Below are positions 53,222-64,000 of a stretch of 64,000 nt of DNA, one piece after another. The stretch comes from Capronia americana (taxonomy: Eukaryota; Ascomycota; Eurotiomycetes; Chaetothyriales; Herpotrichiellaceae). The DNA lies in NCBI GenBank assembly GCA_016110215.1, contig JADWQD010000018.1, positions 124,001 through 188,000 on the forward strand, in the 5' to 3' direction. Below the pieces are notes generated by a model. The model had not been told where the DNA came from. It ran no database searches and saw only the letters and a program-made list of their open reading frames with translations. Every line of letters starts with the position of its first letter. Position 1 is the first letter of the stretch. Position numbers and translations under genes: made by a program.

Positions 53222-54304
53222 ATGTCTGGTCCGGGAGTTGGCTTTGAATACCCTCCAACCGAGGTGTCTTGGTTGAAGAGAGATGTTCTTCTGTTCGCAG
53301 TGAGCATTGGCTGCACTGTGGACGAACTGCACTTCATTTACGTGAGTGTGGAAGCTGATCTACATGTCCGACTCTGATGGGTGTTTCGCAGGAGCTCCAT
53401 CCGAAATTTGCTGTATTCCCCACGTACCCGATCATCCTGCGTTAGTTGTCTGATGTGCTCCCGCTCACGAGGTCCCCAATTGACTTGCGACAGCGTTCAA
53501 GAAGACCACCCAAGAAGTCATCGACTTCTATGCTTCTCAGGCGAGCAATCCAATCCCCGGTGTGCCCAAGCTCGACGCCCGACGTGTCGTCGACGGCCAG
53601 CGCCTGATCCAGTTCCTGAAACCACTCCCTCCCACCTCCGAAGGAAGAAAATTCGAGCTGCGGTCGAAGGTCATTGGAGTCTATGATAAAGGCAAGCCCG
53701 GCACAGTGGTTGAGACTGAGCAGACCATTGTAGATAAAGAGACCGGCGAGGTATACACACGAGCCGTTGGCTCTGGCTTTTTCGTCGGTCAAGGAGGATG
53801 GGGCGGGCCTAAGGGCCCTGCAACCGTCAACTTCCCACCGCCCAAGGGTAGAGAAAACAGCCCAGATAAGATCAGCGAGAAACAGCTGACTGCCGAAAGT
53901 GCGCATCTGTACAGGTAAGGATCTCGGTGCCGCACGTGTTTCTGATACTGACGACGACCTCCAGATTGAATGGTGACTACAACCCTCTCCATGCCACGCC
54001 AGAGCCCGGCCAGAAGATGGGTTTTGGCGGGGCCATCATGCACGGCCTGTCAACCTGGAACTTTGCCGCTCATGCGCTTCTGAAGGAGCTGGGTGGAAGC
54101 GACCCGGCCAATATCAAGGAGTATCAGGCCCGGTTTGCTGCACCCGTAAAGCCCGGCCAAAAGCTTGTCACAAAGATCTGGAGGACCGGTGATGTAAAGA
54201 ATGGTTGGGAAGAGATCAGGTTCGTGACCGAGGCAGACGGAAAGGTCGTCCTCAGCAACGGCCGGGCGCTAATAAAGGTGGTTGATGGAAAGAGCAAGTT
54301 GTGA
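53222..54304 (+). CDS. Peroxisomal MaoC-type enoyl-CoA hydratase 2-like protein
   Basis: Four exons, 53222-53341, 53392-53440, 53494-53914 and 53965-54304, give 309 residues. The protein has an N-terminal hot-dog half (YELHPKFAVFPTYPIILP, VDGQRLIQFLKPLP) and a C-terminal MaoC half. The hydratase 2 motif is NGDYNPLHATPE, with the catalytic pair Asp201 and His206, followed by GFGGAIMHGLSTWNFA. The last three residues are SKL, a classical PTS1, so it should act in the peroxisome, in beta-oxidation of fatty acids. The layout equals the hydratase part of the multifunctional enzyme Fox2/MFE-2 standing alone, without dehydrogenase domains. The main substrate is probably a trans-2-enoyl-CoA, but branched or side-chain acyl-CoAs are possible. 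Confidence 0.93.
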
Positions 54305-55671
54305 AACGCCAGACAGACGTGGATGTAAATGAGCGGCCACGGTCTTCCAACCCTCAGAGCCTCATTTCTGGTCTCAGATCTCCAACGGGCCTTTCACTTT
54401 CACTGTAGATGGAGTTCTGTTCAATACCAAATCACCCATTGCCTTCATCCGGTGAAAGCTAATCGTCGGTGCTCATGGCTTCTGACAGGATTTCGCCTCG
54501 TCGACGTGTGCTCTGTGCATCGAGTTATGCCGTGCTCTCTTTCAACGGAATATGAGTCGTGGTCCTCGGTGTTCGAGGCCCGAGGATACCAGCCGTACGC
54601 AGGTTCATGATTCTAGAATGCAAGACTCCGGAACCAAAAGATTTCGAGAAGAGCTCCTCCGGTGCCGAGCGGCTCGGATACCGACGTCTAAGGCTTCATG
54701 ACCCGTCAGCCGTCTACCGCGGCCGTATCCTCGGAGAAGCTATTCGCCATATCGGATTGACACGGCGTCGAAGATTTTATGTTGGGAAGCATTTGTTTGC
54801 TGGGTATTCCGATGCAAAGCCCACAATGTGCGGGCAAAACTGGAGAGAATATGCGGAGTGTATGTAGCAGGCCGTACGAGGGTGGAATCTGAATTGCCGA
54901 GTCGGTGTTTGAAACAACAAATCAGTGGCTTCAGCACCGCCTGCGGTTTTTCAGCTCCATCAACAATGACCGTCTATGGCACCTGGTTCCGCTCCGTCTT
55001 GCCCCGGGTTCGCCCTTCGACATCCATGTATCTCCTTTGCTGCAACGCCATGGGAAAGGATTCTTCCGACGGAGATCATCCCTGGCTGCACCGTCGTGAC
55101 CGTCCTCACCTTCAGCACCCCCGGACTATCCTGTCGTATGACGATGGCGAGCTTGGCAGCTACCTAGGATCGACAGCCCCTCGCGTTTTCCGCTCTCCCA
55201 ACTCGGTCGCTGAACGCCTTTCGTTGTTACATTCGAGCTGACAGCCGACCCTGCTGGTAGGCTGGCCGCCATCCTACCCTTCTATGCCCAGACTTTTCCT
55301 ATGCAATGATCCATCATGTCGCACCCGATCCCCGCACATTCAACAAGCCATCCTGCAGGACGAGAATCCAGCGGCTTGGCTTTCTCCGTGAATTGGCCAC
55401 AGACGGTAAAGAGCAGGCCGTGCCATGGCGGCTACACAAGGGCTTGACAGCTTGCAAGCTTCACGAAGCAACCCAAGCCACCGCTTGTCCCGTCGGGCAA
55501 AGAAGCAGGGCTTTTGAGTGACCGAACATGGTTATTTAAGACCACGACTGATCCTCCGTTCCCTCGCACAGCATATAAGGTGAGCGAGAGATCATTTCCC
55601 GGACAGGATAGTACCTGTGTATACATCCCTGGACCTTTTTTCCACAACCTTCTCTCCTTGGCGTTGCAAAT
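54305..55671. other. Intergenic: MaoC 3' flank and sugar-transporter promoter
   Basis: This 1.37-kb stretch has no recognised gene. The short open frames show no family features. The promoter of the sugar transporter lies at its right end. Confidence 0.5.
55574..55578 (+). promoter_or_regulatory. Candidate TATA box of the sugar transporter gene
   Basis: CATATAAGG contains TATAA about 95 bp upstream of the start codon, a plausible spacing for a regulated fungal promoter. Transcription start is not known. Confidence 0.4.
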
Positions 55672-57858
55672 ATGGGTGGCGGCGGAGGCAAACCTTTGAA
55701 CATCTTCCGCATGGGAAGCTCCCTCGCGGATGAACCCAAAGAAGTGCTGAACTGGAGACTATGGTTTGCTGTGTTCTCCTTTGGGATTATGGGAGCAGCC
55801 CGAGGTGTTGATGAGGGCTTGATAAGTGGTAAGAGACATGCATCGTTGTAGATGACATTGATACTGATACATTGCCAAGGCACTTTCAACACCGAACATT
55901 TCCAGAAACTCCTTGGGTTTGACAAACTTGACGACGACGACTATGCTGATGTCAAAGGCAATGTCTCTGCGATGGTCCAAATCGGAAGCGTTGGTGGTGC
56001 CCTCCTGGCGTTCGTTCTTGCGGATCGCATTGGTCGTCTCTGGGCCACCCGGCAGCTGTATGTGGTCTACTGACCTTCTATTTGAGGCATTCTGCTCACC
56101 TTCCCTAGCTGCATCCTCTGGATATTAGGAATCGTAATCTTCCTAACGAACAATGGTAGACTGGGCCAAGTGTACGCAGGAAGGTTCATTGCAGGCCTGG
56201 GAGTCAGTATAGATCGACCCAGCACTAGAGACGAATCGCTAACGGGAATAGATTGGCCAAACCACCGTCATCGCACCGATTTATCTGTCCGAGATCTCTC
56301 CCAGGGCTGTTAGAGGACTTTGCACTTGCGTGTTCTCAGGGTCTGTGTACGTCGGCATTATGCTCGCATATTTTGCCAGCTGGGGTAGCAGTCTTCACCT
56401 TGACAAGAACGGCTATAACTCCTGGGTCGTCCCCACATCCATTCATCTCATGTTCGCTGGCATCATCTTCATTTTGTCCTGGTTCAACCACGAATCACCC
56501 CGGTTCCTCATTAAGAAAGGCGAAGACGACCATGCTGCTGCCAACCTTGCTCGGCTCCGAGGACTGCCCTCCGATGACGGGTACATCATCGCGGAGATCA
56601 ACGGCATCAAGCATCAGCTTGCTGAGGAACAGGAAGCGACAATGGGTCAGGGATTCTTTGGCTGTAAGTCGTCATTCCCTCATGGTACATGTCTGAATAC
56701 GGGTTCCTGTGTTTCTGGCTCAGATCCCAAACCCTGCGCCTAGGTCGATGAACATACTAACGCTTCCACAGATTTCCGCGAAATGTTCTGCATGCCCAAC
56801 AACTTCTATCGCATCTACTTGGGTCTGGGAACACAACTTCTCGGCCAGTGGTCCGGCGCCCAGAGCATCACTATCGTGAGTAGCGTCAACCTTTCATAGC
56901 TTTGTGCTTCTATGAACCATCCGCTGATATCTGCTGATAGTATGCCCCGGACATGTTCGCCTTGCTCGGTACCAAGGGCCAGAACGAAAAGCTCTATGCG
57001 ACTGCCATCTTCGGCGTTGTCAAATTCATCGCCTCCATCATCTGTGCCCTGTTCCTCGTCGACGTGATCGGGCGAAAGCGATCACTGTCCATCGGCATTG
57101 CGCTGCAAGCCATATCCATGTGCTACATTGCAGCATTCTTAACGGCGGTGCCGAACATTGATGAAGACACTGTCTTTACGCCGTCTCAAAAGCATGCTTC
57201 CACAGGGGGCATTGTCATGATATATATCTCTGGGTTCGGTTGGGCGTAGGTTCTTTGTTCCTGGGAATATTGGCTTTTCGGCTAACACAGATTTCAGAAT
57301 GGGCTGGAACAGCATTCAATACCTGCTGAACGCGGAGATCTACCCTCTCAGGATCCGTGCGATTAGTAGCTCTCTAGTGATGTGCTTCCACTTTGGTAAG
57401 TCGGTCCCGTGAGCTGAGCCTCTCTATCACTTGCTGATATCGTGTTGGAACAGTCAATCAATACGGAAACTCGCGTGCTGTCCCTAACATGCTCCTGCCT
57501 ACGTCTGACGGCGGACTTTCCCCTAACGTAAGCACCTCTCCCCAAACCTCCCAGATTATCTGGCCTCCCTGAATGATAGCTTTGTCCCGACTAACTCAAT
57601 CAGGGGACATTCTGGTTCTTCACGGCGCTCACCGTTCTCGGCGGGGTCTGGGCGTGGTTCTTCATCCCAGAGACCTCCGGCCGCAGCCTCGAAGGCATGG
57701 ACGCACTGTTCAAACTGCCCTGGTACAAGATCGGACGGTATGGACAGAAGGAGGCCGAGGTCAGTGACCAATTTGCCAGGGAGAGAGTCTTGGAGGAGAA
57801 ATCTGGTGCCGGGGGGAGCGCTGCACAGGTGGAGGTGGTTCCTCAGGAGAAAGTGTGA
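55672..57858 (+). CDS. MFS sugar transporter
   Basis: Nine exons, 55672-55828, 55880-56057, 56109-56202, 56252-56663, 56772-56875, 56941-57245, 57298-57395, 57454-57527 and 57604-57858, give 558 residues. Family marks in order are DEGLISGTFNT, ADRIGRLWATRQL, GRFIAGLGIGQTTVIAPIYLSE (two parts joined by intron 3), HESPRFLIKKG, QLLGQWSGAQSITIYAPDMF, DVIGRKRSLSIG and FFIPETSGRSLEGMD. These are the sugar-porter motifs of hexose/quinate-type transporters with twelve spans. The TM7 region QLLGQWSGAQSITIYAP differs from the QQLTGINxxxYY of true hexose carriers, so the substrate is open. It lies at the plasma membrane. All introns have GT..AG ends. The C-terminal tail is hydrophilic. Confidence 0.93.
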
Positions 57859-59793
57859 AGAAGAGAAACAAGCATACGACACGAGTTTCAGACAATTGCC
57901 GGCTTCTTGTCGGCGAGCTCGATGCGGACGTGAAGGCAGTGAAGCAATTTTGTCCGCCCGAAACTATCGGCGGTACGCCCAGCAGCCACAAACAGATACA
58001 TATGTAGCCAGGCTCTCGAGGTTTTGCGATTTTGTGATTGTCGCTGGGCTAGTCAGCACGTATTAAAACTCCACGATGGGATCTTACAAGATTGGTTGCA
58101 GTATCCTACTATGAGTAGTACATGCACGAGGTACCTCAGGGTACCTCGCCGTTCGGCTCCACCAACAGAATGTGACTACTACGAGTAGTAATAAGTTAGG
58201 CGCTCGGTGCCTCCGGGGGCCGCGGCTCCTTTGACTGGACGCCGCCTGTTGAAGGCGCCGGCTAAATTCAGGACTCAGGAGGTCACGGGCGCTCGTTAGG
58301 CGCTTCGGAGCCCGGAAAAATCGACCCCACCAGCCCCCGTGGCTTGAGGATTGGTTTATCGCACGCGCCAGGTTACACAAAGAAGGACTTTTCTTACGCG
58401 TCTTAACCAGAACTGACTGACATGCAATTCATTCATCAGCCCACCTACAATTGGGTTTCTCCTACACACGCAATTCTCGACACAATGTGATCTGATCTAC
58501 GAGGTAATTACTCGGCGAAGCTGGCAGTCTTCCTGTTGCTGTGTCCCGCTCGCCTGAGCATTTATTCTACGCGAGCACACTCGGGCAATTGCCCGCCTCG
58601 ATAGGCGAACCTTACTCCGTACCACCAGCTTAGAGACACGCCGTGAACCCCCTGCAAAGTTTCCGACAGCACAAGGGTTTCTTTCGCGAGTGGGGGTGCG
58701 TTCAAAATCAAAAGTGGGACTTCGGCAGCACTTCAGCTGAAACCGTCAGCTAACGCAGGTACCCGAAAGTCCACAGAAGCCTTCCTCAGGTGGTGATGCT
58801 GGTATTTTATAGGCCCACCGGGCTGGAAGGTGCCATTCGTCACTCGCTGCAACTGCCGTCGAGGCTCTTCTGGGGCGTGCTCTGTGGCAGAGCTGGGCAG
58901 AAATTTGAAAGAAGGACAATCTCAGGGGCTCCGACCGAGTCCTTGTGTGGCAATGTCCAACTACTCGATCCGGGAATCGATCTGGCCAGCGAGATATCGG
59001 ACGAGATTGTCTGCTCTGGGCGGGAAATGATCATCTGGTGTGGTATCAAGTCGTGATATATCAGCTCTCCAACCTTACACCGACATTTATTTCGCTTCAC
59101 CAGTTCGACCCTGTCGAAGGACGTTTGTGCGATGTCTCAGCGAACTCCATCAGGAAAGGGCTCTTTGATCCAAAAGCTCCGGCGCGCCGATGACTTGAAG
59201 ATAAGGACGATTAGCTGCCGAAGTTAAACCACATCTGGCCCACGCAAACACGCCACTCTTCCCTATCCCTGACTCTGACTCTGACTCTAGGGTCCAGACA
59301 CGTCGGCTCGTTCGAGACTCGACGCGCTTTCCTCGACGGAACCAGGAACTTTCCACATGCAAGCTGCAGAACGTAATCTCCGCAGAAAGGAAAGGCGTCC
59401 GTCTGACCAAAGTCTAAGCTGATCATGTCATGTTTGTCGATGCGAACACCACCAAATTGGATCACGGATTTTCCATTGACCCCCTGGCCCTGCCCGTCAA
59501 ACATCCAATCGACGCATCTCTCCCACCTCACCTCGTCCCGCTTTCCACTCGGATTCTTCCCTTGGGTCCCTGACCAACAAGGCTAGAAGCTTGTGTACCC
59601 ACCGATTTATAGACGCCTCCGAATTTCAGGGGACTCCGTCATAGTCGGTAGGCTGAAATGAAGTCCGTATCGATATAGCGTATTTGGCTGGTGGCGTCCT
59701 GGGCTTTTCCCCTCATTGCGACCAAAAGTCGTCGTCCGACTGCTCGTCTTCCTGCTTTCACTGACACGAACAGACCGGAGGACGACAAACGAG
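57859..59793. other. Long intergenic region with a palindrome cluster
   Basis: This 1.9-kb stretch lies between the sugar transporter stop and the GT91 start. It holds a symmetric array of inverted repeats at 58106-58189 and a GACTCT triplet repeat near 59273-59290. No coding frame before 59794 is convincing. Confidence 0.5.
58106..58189. repeat. Nested palindromes around a perfect inverted repeat
   Basis: CGAGGTACC at 58127-58135 is followed after a TCAG spacer by its exact complement at 58140-58148. Two smaller palindromes flank it: CTACT-ATG-AGTAG at 58106-58118 and ACTACT-ACG-AGTAGT at 58175-58189. They could bind dimeric regulators or form cruciforms. Role unknown. Confidence 0.8.
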
Positions 59794-61982
59794 ATGGGCG
59801 TGCTACCGATCCTCGACAGGTTTTCTGCTCCAGCGAGGATACAACGACTCAGTGTCTTCGCCTTGGGCACAATTCTGATCGTTCTTTTTCTCGAGAGAAC
59901 ATTCTTCCCGGGAGCGTCGGTCACCAGTCTTCACAGGAGGGTTTGTCGCCGGCCAGATCTTCCACAGCTCGTCCAACTAACAAACGACAGGGTGACCGAT
60001 CACGGTCCGAACACTACCAACAATGGGGAGCTTTCGAGCCGATGCTGGTTCCGGGGTTTGTGAACACTGGACTACCTGGCAAGAGATCTTGCGATACTCT
60101 GAAATACAATTCCACCGTTGGCGTGCAGCAGAGTTTCCACCTCACCGACGATATCCATCAAATCGCCGTGGCCCTTGACCACCATCCGATCATCGACTAC
60201 CCCGACGAGATGATGAACGACCCCGAGATGGACATGAGAGATATCGTCGAGAGGACCTGGACACGCCTAGCAGGATCGAGTGTGTGGCTGCCTGAACAGA
60301 AAGTATACTTGTCTATTGCTCGGGTCGTCTTCTCGCCATCCAGAACTCGAACAATGCCCAAGATGAGTTTTCTCAGGGCTCAGGTATTCAATGAAGATTG
60401 GGAACACTTGACCAATCATACGATCACTTGGGGTGGAAAGCAGTTCAAGTTTCCCATGGTGATAGACATTCCCGCGCAGTGGGAGGATGATGGGGGCATG
60501 TTCGGACCCGAAGACCCTCGAGTTATCTTGGAGGAGGGGGTTGAGGATGCGGAGCCAGTCATCATCTTCAACATGGTGGGCAGGAAATCCGACTGGAAGC
60601 GAGCAATGCACCTCTTTCGCCCGTTTTCAAAGGCCTCTACCATTCTCACCATCAAAGACACGGAACGGGCGTACAATGAGAAGAACTGGGCGCCATTCTT
60701 CATTCCCGAACAAGAGCAGCAGACTCTGCTCGGCAAAATCCCTCTCCCCGTACCAGGAGTCGTTCGCAAACCCAACGAATACATCCACTTCGTCTACAGC
60801 TTCCGGCCTCTGCGGATCTTGAAGTGTCATATGCGGTGTGGCGACTGCGAATTTGTGTACGAGCAAGACGTGCCAGACAAGGTCTTCAACAAACACCACG
60901 ATGAAGCTGGCAGTGTGCGTGGTGGGACAAATTTTGTCCCGGTCCCGATCCCGTCCAGCATGGACATCGACTCTAGGGTCCGAGTGTATGCCGCGTTTCC
61001 TCAAACAAACATTGCGAAATTTTGCGATGGGAATTTCTATCGGCCAGAGTTTGCCGTCATGATTAACATTGGCGATCAATTCCAGCTTGCGTTTGCTTCC
61101 GAGTCACTTGACTTTGGAGAGTCCATTCTCGAGCTGGGTCCAGATGATGACCGGTGTGAGAAAACGCGCATCCTCACCCCCAACACCATCGCTCGCTGGG
61201 ACACAGGCGGTGGTCAGGACGTGATGACTGTGACCTTTAGTGTCAACGATGAGACCACGCAGGTTTCTCGCGTCCGTGGCCTGCTAAGTTTCGTCCGCAA
61301 CCTACCGCAGTTCAAGACGTTGCTAAAAAGAGATGGTCTCCTGAAGGGTGCTGATGCCGACTTGGTGAGCATTCTGGCCTCATGGGTTGGTGATGATGTG
61401 CGTGGCTGTCTCATCGAGTCTGCGGCAAACTACACTGGCACCGCGGACCCCCATGATGAGGAGCAAGAGAAGGATCTGTCCAGCGAATTGATGGTAAGGC
61501 TCCAGCAGATCAAAGCAGAAGAGGCTCAGCTCAAGAAGCAGAAAGAGGCCCATCTTGAGGTCGGCCATGATGACGCGACCGGCATTACCTTAGAACATCC
61601 TCCAGATGATGAAGATGCTCTCTTCCACCCCGAGCTCTTGGGAGAGTTCGAAGATGTTGAAGGTCTCTCTGTCGAGGGCATGGAAGAGGAGACCACAAAG
61701 AAAGACGAGGGGAAGGTGGAAAATCCGAAGGAAGGCGATTCTCCGAAAGACGAAAAGAAGCAGAAAGCTAGTGACCAAGGGCAGGATAGGGAAGAAGACG
61801 ACGAAGACGACGAAGACGACGAAACTCTGAAACATGCGGAGCTTGAACACCCAGTAGACGAAGCGAGATGGGAGGACAAGGAGGAGCAGGAGAAGGCGGA
61901 CAACCCCCCCAAGGCAGCGCACCATCATGACAGCCACCACCGCTACCATAAACAGCAGAATCGGCGCCGAGCTTGGCCTTGA
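59794..61982 (+). CDS. GT91 beta-1,2-mannosyltransferase (BMT family)
   Basis: Exons 59794-59940 and 59991-61982 give 712 residues. Exon 1 codes 49 residues, with a membrane anchor RLSVFALGTILIVLFL at about 19-34, making it a type II Golgi protein. The 50-nt intron has GTTTGT, a CTAAC branch site and a CAG acceptor, and exon 2 opens GDRSRSEHYQQWGAFEPML. The lumenal domain (about 65-550) has IDIPAQWEDDGGMFGPEDPR, EYIHFVYSFRPLRILKCHMRCGDCEFVYE and other blocks I recognise from Candida BMT proteins, which add beta-1,2-mannose to wall mannan. The tail from about 560 is Glu/Lys/Asp-rich and ends in a His/Arg-rich stretch. The continuous ORF from 59691 reads intron and wrong-frame sequence upstream and loses the anchor. 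Confidence 0.85.
61794..61820. repeat. 9-bp tandem repeat inside GT91 gene
   Basis: GAAGACGAC is repeated three times without a gap and codes part of the acidic tail (Glu-Asp-Asp triplets). Copy number may vary between strains. Confidence 0.8.
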
Positions 61983-63664
61983 ATATACGACTGAGACGAC
62001 ACGGCTCCGTAAATACTCCTGTGACGCGAACAAAAGGAGCAGCCTCGGAACCATCCGATCGAGTCCAAGGACAAGCATTCGCTCACACGCGTGGTCTCGA
62101 TGTGAAGACCCCTGCCAGACACTGCGTGTTCCAGTCTCCGTTGCCTTTGTTGCAGGTCTGCATGGACGTGCGGCGCCACTCGGAACAAACCACTGAAGCG
62201 ATGTGATACCCTCGAGCATGCCTGCTGCGTTGCTATGGGTTATGTTCTCGGGACCGACGCATGCAGGCATTGGTGTTTTGCTGCACAGCGACGACTATTT
62301 CTCATGACCTATAGACCACAATGATATATCGGACACGGGAGGGGAGCAACGGAAAGGAACAAGACCAACCAAAGGCCAGGTCAAAGAGGCGACCGGGGCC
62401 GTGCAAGGGCTAGAAATTTTCTTTCAGCGTGGAGTTGTCGGGCTTCTGACGGATCTGTTTGATTTTTCTCGTCATGACACCAGTTTCTGCTTGACTATGG
62501 GAGACGGGAATAGAAGGATATATTCAGGGCCACGGATCCAGGATAATGAGGAATGTCAGGAGCAGGGAGAGGGAGGCAAAGGCCAGGGACACCGGCGATG
62601 AGGACGTTCGGATGTTGGCCTCCAAGCCTTATTGCTCCGTTGCTAATGCCATGCACGTTCAGAAGATCCCGCTTGGACAGCCGTCGCCTTCATAATTCAA
62701 CGTCGCGCGGACAGAGGCCCTGACTTTGCTCTGCCCAGCGATCCGGATACCTTGTGCCCAATCTAGGCCATCCGGATGAAGCACGATTATTGAACCGTTT
62801 CTGATTTGTCGATGAGTTTTCTCGACACTGACATTTGCGAGTGGATTTCTCTATGGTAGTAGAGTAAGAGCGTCTTCAAACTCTAATAGGGTCGATTCCC
62901 ATCTTGCTGCGTCCACCCGGACCGAGCGTATACGAGGAGAAGGCAGCACACCCAGTACTGTGTAGGCTTGCAAGCCACTCGGCGGGGACGCGGGGCCAAG
63001 AATTCATCCTGGGCGACTCCCCGCAGGCCTTTTGCTTCCCGACTTCAAGTCCCGCGTCAACGTGGCTGCGACGTCGTGTCTGGGCACGCTAGAACACTGC
63101 CTGGTTTCGACGCGAGTAACCGATTGAGGGAGCGTTCCGACGCATCTCGTTTCCAGAGTGTCCGTGTGATTTCAGGCACCGAGTACGAGTAGATTTGAGA
63201 TGACTCGCGCAACTTCCGTCAGCGATAAGTGAGCGAGGACATCGACCAACACAGGAACTTCAGCCAACACACGAACATGTCAGCCATATGACAGAACAAT
63301 CGACGAGGAGCCAGGCCAAAAGTTCAACCGCAGCTGCTCATTCCGCCAACCACGAGGCGCTGACTCTGATCCCTCGCAGGTGAACCTCCCGTTATCATTC
63401 CCCGGTTCTTGCTCCCCAGTCTCCACAGGCCCAGACTTCTGGTTTCCACAGCCTCGTCCCCGCTTGACAAGTGACAAGGTACACATCCGGGGATAGAAGC
63501 CAAGCCGCTACGGTTACTCATCGCTGAGCGGCGGATCACTCTCTGATAGCATGTCGATCACCGAGGCATCGTGGCACCGGACTACTTAGGTCGAGCCACC
63601 CCTCTTCCCTGACCGACTTGACTCCCTCTCTGTCACACTCACCTCCTACCTCACCCTGCTCAAG
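61983..63664. other. Intergenic, GT91 3' flank and promoter of the last gene
   Basis: This 1.68-kb stretch has no recognised gene and no notable repeat. The 70 bp before the last start codon are pyrimidine-rich (CT runs at about 63598-63660), a usual fungal leader. Confidence 0.5.
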
Positions 63665-64000
63665 ATGGCTTCTAAGGATCACAATGTTGAGGAGCGCCAG
63701 GTCGACACCGCCGTTCGACAGTCACTTCAGGACGAGGTGGCCATCGAAAAACAAGCTGCAATACATACCGAGAACTTTCATGAGGCGGCTGAGCGAGGCC
63801 ATGTTGCCACTGACAAGTAGGTCAAGTGAGAGGAATGCTGTTGGATAATTAGCTGCTAACGCCCGTGTGTGTCAGATACGGCCACTCTCTCGTCACGTTC
63901 GATCCAGAGGCTGAACGGCGGCTTCGATGGAAGATTGACCTCTACATTGTCCCGACGTGAGTCTCTGCCCCAGGTTCCTTTGGTGGTTCGACCAGAATTT
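63665..64000 (+). CDS. MFS transporter, Dal5-like family, 5' end only
   Basis: Two exons are visible: 63665-63816 and 63876-63956. A second donor, GTGAGT, begins at 63957 and the gene continues beyond the window. The 78 visible residues form the soluble N-terminus: a hydrophilic start (MASKDHNVEERQVD), then KYGHSLVTFDPEAERRLRWK and IDLYIVPT, the charged D/E-R-x-L-x-x-K-I-D motif that precedes TM1 in allantoate-type anion:cation symporters. It would be the second member of that family in this window; the call is tentative because no membrane span is seen. Confidence 0.7.

Noticed and set aside
54305..55671. Possible gene between the MaoC and sugar-transporter genes
   Set aside because: Frames of 60-137 codons overlap each other in all phases and none joins through plausible introns into a recognisable protein.
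55672..57858. Apparent frameshifted sugar transporter
   Set aside because: Eight short introns explain every frame change; the spliced product has all sugar-porter motifs.
1..64000. Transposons, biosynthetic clusters, CRISPR or viral remnants
   Set aside because: No transposase, reverse transcriptase, terminal repeats, PKS/NRPS/terpene core enzyme, spaced repeat array or viral-type gene was seen anywhere in the window.

Overview
This window is nuclear DNA of a filamentous ascomycete (Pezizomycotina). The evidence is short spliceosomal introns (about 47-85 nt) with GT..AG ends and CTRAC/CTAAC-like branch points, a long RasGEF of the Lte1 type, a PDR-type ABC transporter, fungal-only families (DUF1765, GT91 beta-mannosyltransferase, F1Fo subunit h) and an intron-containing tRNA-Ala. 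Gene content would suit Eurotiomycetes, perhaps a black-yeast relative (Chaetothyriales), but that placement is inference. I support 21 complete protein-coding genes, one gene cut by the right edge and one tRNA. I see no mobile element, CRISPR array, virus, toxin gene or secondary-metabolite core enzyme.

Layout, left half: SF3b subunit Cus1 (-), a tandem GFA-domain protein (-), TFIIB/Sua7 (-), mitochondrial ATP synthase subunit h/Atp14 (+), a DUF1765 protein (+) with a possible C-terminal frameshift, an RS/RGG-rich protein (+), an SDR oxidoreductase (-), the mitoribosomal protein mS33 (-) divergent from an RNase III (+), a small secreted CBM19-like protein (+), a PLC-like phosphodiesterase (-) and a PDR ABC transporter (-). 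Next come RNase H2 subunit B (-) and MCM10 (+), which share a 379-bp divergent promoter.

Right half: a dynamin-family GTPase (-), an amino-acid permease (-), a VOC/glyoxalase-like protein (+), the Lte1-type RasGEF (+), an allantoate-permease-like MFS transporter (+), tRNA-Ala(UGC) (+), PRMT1/Hmt1 (+), a peroxisomal MaoC hydratase ending in SKL (+), a sugar MFS transporter (+), a GT91 beta-1,2-mannosyltransferase (+) and the 5' end of a second Dal5-like MFS transporter (+).

Most genes are unrelated housekeeping and transport genes and do not form a pathway. The clearest functional pairing is RNH202/MCM10 (both DNA replication), with an ACGCGT box and a CCAAT box between them. The exon-intron models were spliced by hand; each gives one continuous frame matching a known family, and exon coordinates are stated in each entry. 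Several models differ from plain ORFs: an in-frame 51-nt intron in LTE1, a 28-nt exon in PRMT1, an out-of-frame membrane-anchor exon in the GT91 gene and seven introns in the allantoate-type transporter. Other items for follow-up are a nested palindrome cluster near 58.1 kb and a chain of small upstream ORFs in front of LTE1.
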